From Anaeromyces robustus (lineage: Eukaryota > Neocallimastigomycota > Neocallimastigomycetes > Neocallimastigales > Neocallimastigaceae): a stretch of 22,500 nucleotides of DNA. Numbering within the stretch: the first letter of the stretch is position 1; every line of letters begins with the position of its first letter. The position numbers were made by a program, and so were the translations under genes. This document shows positions 20,001 through 22,500 of the stretch, one piece after another. Location: the NCBI GenBank assembly GCA_002104895.1, contig MCFG01000509.1, forward strand, positions 1 through 22,500, read 5' to 3'. The notes below the pieces were generated by a model, which saw only the letters and a list, made by a program, of their open reading frames with translations, did no database searches and was not told where the DNA came from.

Positions 20001-22500
20001 AAGAAAAAGAAGAAAAAGAAATATTAAGAGAGCAACAACAAAAACCAGAAGAAGAAATACAAATTGAAGTAGAAGGTATAGAAGATGTAGAAGAAGGAGG
20101 AGAAGAAGAAGAATTAGAGGAAGAAGTAGAAGTAGAAGAAATTGGAATAGACGAAGATAATCCTGATAATGATAATATGAGTAATGTATCATATCATGGA
20201 GAAAATCTTGTTTTATGTCATATATGTGAAAGAACTGTTCCAGTAATATTATTTGAACAACATTCTGAAATATGCGCAGAAGTTAATCGTATTGAAATGG
20301 ATATTCATTTAACTGATGAAGATTTAGTTAATGCTAAAAACCAATTTAATGAAAGAATTAATTTCATTGATCAAGAAATAATACGTGAAAAGAATATGAC
20401 TATTCAACTTTTAAATAATTCAATGCCATTAGATGATTATCAAAAACAAGAACAAAAAAGTTATATTAATTATTTATTAAAATTAAAAAGTATTGCACAA
20501 CAATATATTGATTATATTGATAAAGGTCTTGATTTACCAATTGAAGAATATAGTACAATGTATGAAAATGATTATTTAAATGATATCCATAATAATAATA
20601 ACAATGATAATGATAATGATGATAATAATGATTTCTCTGAAGATAATATTAGTAAACTTAAAACTGTTCTTGAAAATATGAATATTGATGAAACATCATC
20701 AACTCCAAAAGATGAAAAAATAAATAAAGATAATAGTTTGATGATAGAAGATCCTAAAAATATGAGAACATTTACTGATATGAAATATAGTCAATCTCCT
20801 CAACCAGGTCAAAAAGAATTATTATTTTTTGCTAAATTAGATCGTAAAGGTAGTAAAGATCGTTTAACCGATGGTAATATATCTTCAGATGAAGATAATG
20901 ATAACAATGATGAAAATACAGAAAATATAGAAATTTATGCTATTCATCCATCACCTACTGATGAAGAATGTAGTATTCTTTCTAATAATACGGATAATAA
21001 AAATATTAGTATAAATGTTGAAGAAGTGGATACAAATGCTGATTTAACATTAAAAATAAAATATATTAAAGAATGGAAAGGTAAACAAGAGGAAGAATTT
21101 TATCCTTCATCAAATAGTAAACAAAATAGTAATAATGAACGTTTAACCGTTACTAATCCAAATACAGGAGAACTATCTATTATGGATGATTCTTCAGTAT
21201 TAGGTTTAGGTTTAGGTTTATACCATTTATGTTCAGATGTAGAAGCTATTGTTAAAGGTAAAGCAGAAAATGTAGAAAAGTTACAAATATCTTCAGCAAG
21301 ATTTCATGAGAGTATGATTAATGAAGAAACTATGAAAAGTGATATGCTTATGACGGATTTAGAAAATAGTAATATAGAAGGATTAAGTGGTAGAGTATTT
21401 AATTCTGAGGAAGCCATAAATGAAGAAAATTTGAATGATGAAGATGAAGATAATGTAAATGAAAATGTTAATACAAATGATAATATAATAAATGAAGAAT
21501 TGAAAAATGATTTAAGTTGTGAAAATGAAAGTTTAATTCAATCAGATACTGAAGTTGGAGAAGAAGATTTCCCATGTTCTAGTGATGATGAAGATGAAAA
21601 TGATTTATTATGGGCAGATAATCTTAATTCAAATAATATAACACCTACTCAACAACATCTTACACCATATGCATCTAAACATTTAATTCTTGATAATGAA
21701 AATATAACATTTGAAAAAGCTCAAGAAAGTACTTTATTTAAAGAAGCTTCTGAAGTTACAGTAAGGAAGAATAGACCAACTAATTTATCTATTAATACAA
21801 GTAAAGGTAAGAATAAAGAACGTAGATCATTTTTGGAAAGTTTAGCTGAATTTATTCATTTTAAACCAAGTCATAATTATGATGATTCTGAATATCATTA
21901 TCCTATGTCAAATAGTAGAATAATTGAAAGTTCTGAAATTATTGAACCTAATGCTACTCCAACAATATCAAGTAAACATAAACGTCATAGTCATAGTCAT
22001 AATCATAATCATAATCATTATCAAAATCATAATACCCATATAAAAGATGATAATAATAATAATAATAATTCAATTTCATCATCAATTCATGAATTACATA
22101 AATCAACTTCACAAGAATTATTATCTACACCTACATCAACCACTAGTAATAATAATAGTAAATCACCAGTTATTGTAAAACATTCTAAGCCAAAATCAAC
22201 TAAATCTACTATTCATCAACTTGAAAATGAATCTGTATTTATACCCTCACTTATTGCTTCACCAAAACTTTCAAGAATTCGTTCTCTTGATAATCCAAAT
22301 TGTTTATCACCAAAAATATCGATATCTAGTATTCCTTCAAGTCCTTTAACTACAGGTAATATACCACGTTCAGTACCTAGTATAAAAGATTTTGAAATTA
22401 TTAAACCTATTAGTAAAGGTGCATTTGGCGCAGTTTATCTTGCAAAGAAAAAAGTTACTGGTGATTATTTTGCAATTAAAGTTTTAAAGAAAGCAGATAT
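15038..22500 (+). CDS. RIM15: RIM15-like PAS/zinc-finger protein kinase, partial (3' end outside window)
   Basis: Three exons, 15038-16519, 16678-16768 and 17073-22500+, give 2333 readable residues; yeast Rim15 has about 1770 in total. In order: a Ser/Asn-rich N-terminus with 21 Asn (237-257); a region conserved in Rim15/Cek1 kinases (about 759-1071, including [19 protein letters not shown]); a PAS domain (about 1178-1294); a Glu/Lys-rich stretch (about 1430-1555); a C2HC zinc finger (C1573, C1576, H1588, C1592); a long acidic and Asn-rich spacer; and the start of the kinase domain (F2298 on) with [14 protein letters not shown] and the ATP-binding lysine K2327 in YFAIK. The family is AGC-type kinases that drive entry into quiescence under nutrient shortage through endosulfine and PP2A. 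Five RRxS sites (S143, S191, S951, S1114, S1167) suggest PKA control. Catalytic loop and activation segment lie beyond the window, so activity cannot be judged. Confidence 0.85.
15746..15808 (+). repeat. Asparagine run (21 codons) in kinase exon 1
   Basis: Twenty-one consecutive Asn codons mixing AAT and AAC, followed by SVNNNSN. It lies in a Ser/Asn-rich, probably disordered N-terminal region. Overlapping open frames on either strand here are only poly-Ile or poly-Leu shadows of the triplet repeat. Confidence 0.9.
16520..16677 (+). other. Intron 1 of the kinase gene (158 nt, phase 0)
   Basis: It begins GTAAAT after the codon for F494 and ends CTTTAG before AAT AAA GAT. Joining there keeps the frame and drops a hydrophobic, A/T-driven tail (22 residues, stop at 16586-16588) that looks nothing like the rest of the protein. 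A second possible donor (GTAAAA at 16569) would create a stop at the junction and is rejected. Confidence 0.8.
16796..16869. repeat. (TTATA)n microsatellite in intron 2
   Basis: Around fifteen perfect ttata units without interruption. The unit is partly self-complementary, so the intron RNA could fold on itself. Confidence 0.95.
16918..17062. repeat. ATT triplet array with regular ATATTT breaks in intron 2
   Basis: Runs of 5-8 att triplets are separated by atattt at intervals of about 21 to 30 bases, so the breaks themselves repeat as part of a larger unit. It reaches almost to the 3' splice site. Frames read through it on either strand are poly-Ile or poly-Asn artefacts. Confidence 0.9.
19031..19381 (+). 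other. PAS domain (within the kinase CDS)
   Basis: Residues about 1178-1294 show the PAS pattern: an N-terminal helix ([16 protein letters not shown]), then [24 protein letters not shown], a linker helix, and a closing strand with [18 protein letters not shown] domains bind small ligands or partners; the one in Rim15 lies before the kinase domain as here. No ligand can be read from the sequence. Confidence 0.75.
19790..20160 (+). repeat. Glu/Lys-rich low-complexity segment of the kinase
   Basis: A stretch of roughly 120 residues is dominated by E, K and D, encoded by imperfect GAA/AAA runs such as [12 protein letters not shown]. It separates the PAS domain from the zinc finger. It may be a charged helix or disordered; codon mixing suggests it is not a fresh slippage product. 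Confidence 0.7.
20216..20275 (+). other. C2HC zinc finger (within the kinase CDS)
   Basis: C1573-x2-C1576-x11-H1588-x3-C1592, reading [20 protein letters not shown]. This spacing and its place between PAS and kinase domains fit the zinc finger known from Rim15. Confidence 0.8.
22391..22500 (+). other. Start of the protein kinase domain, cut by the window end
   Basis: [19 protein letters not shown] then YFAIKVLKK gives the glycine-rich loop and the ATP-binding lysine. As in other Rim15/Greatwall-type kinases, the first loop glycine is replaced (ISKGAFG). The window ends one base short of the next codon, so no later kinase motif can be checked. Confidence 0.9.

Overview
The window looks like nuclear DNA of a very AT-rich fungus. 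Three things point that way: non-coding DNA made almost wholly of A and T with endless simple repeats, a RIM15-type PAS/zinc-finger kinase gene (a fungal family) with short GT..AG introns, and long asparagine runs in proteins. Anaerobic gut fungi (Neocallimastigomycota) fit best, because a bacterial toxin-like domain is fused into an otherwise eukaryotic protein and these fungi are known to take up genes from rumen bacteria. That placement is inference. No tRNA, rRNA, CRISPR array or bacterial operon was seen.

Layout. 1-3041: gene-free AT-rich DNA with minisatellites and one slightly GC-richer island (about 2721-2950). 3042-about 4450 and 10008-about 11425: two copies, in the same orientation, of a 1.4 kb non-coding repeat, each ending in an (AAAAT)n-like tail. 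Between them lies one intact intronless gene (5016-9431, 1471 residues): about 33 ankyrin repeats, an asparagine-run linker and a C-terminal YoeB/Txe-family RNase toxin domain with all four catalytic residues in place. 11426-15015: gene-free DNA with tandem duplications and palindromic triplet repeats. 15038-22500 (continues past the window): a RIM15-like protein kinase gene with two introns. The readable part is 2333 residues and holds an Asn-rich N-terminus, a conserved RIM15/Cek1-type N-terminal region, a PAS domain, a C2HC zinc finger and the first 36 residues of the kinase domain.

The main candidate for an undescribed system is the ankyrin-YoeB fusion. Its plan, an ankyrin receptor array followed by a C-terminal ribonuclease, resembles animal RNase L but is built from a bacterial toxin fold. 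No antitoxin gene is visible nearby, and recombination between the flanking direct repeats could delete the whole gene. The kinase gene is probably functionally separate; it carries five RRxS protein kinase A consensus sites, in line with the known PKA control of yeast Rim15. In both genes a tiny upstream ORF ends 4-5 bases before the main ATG.
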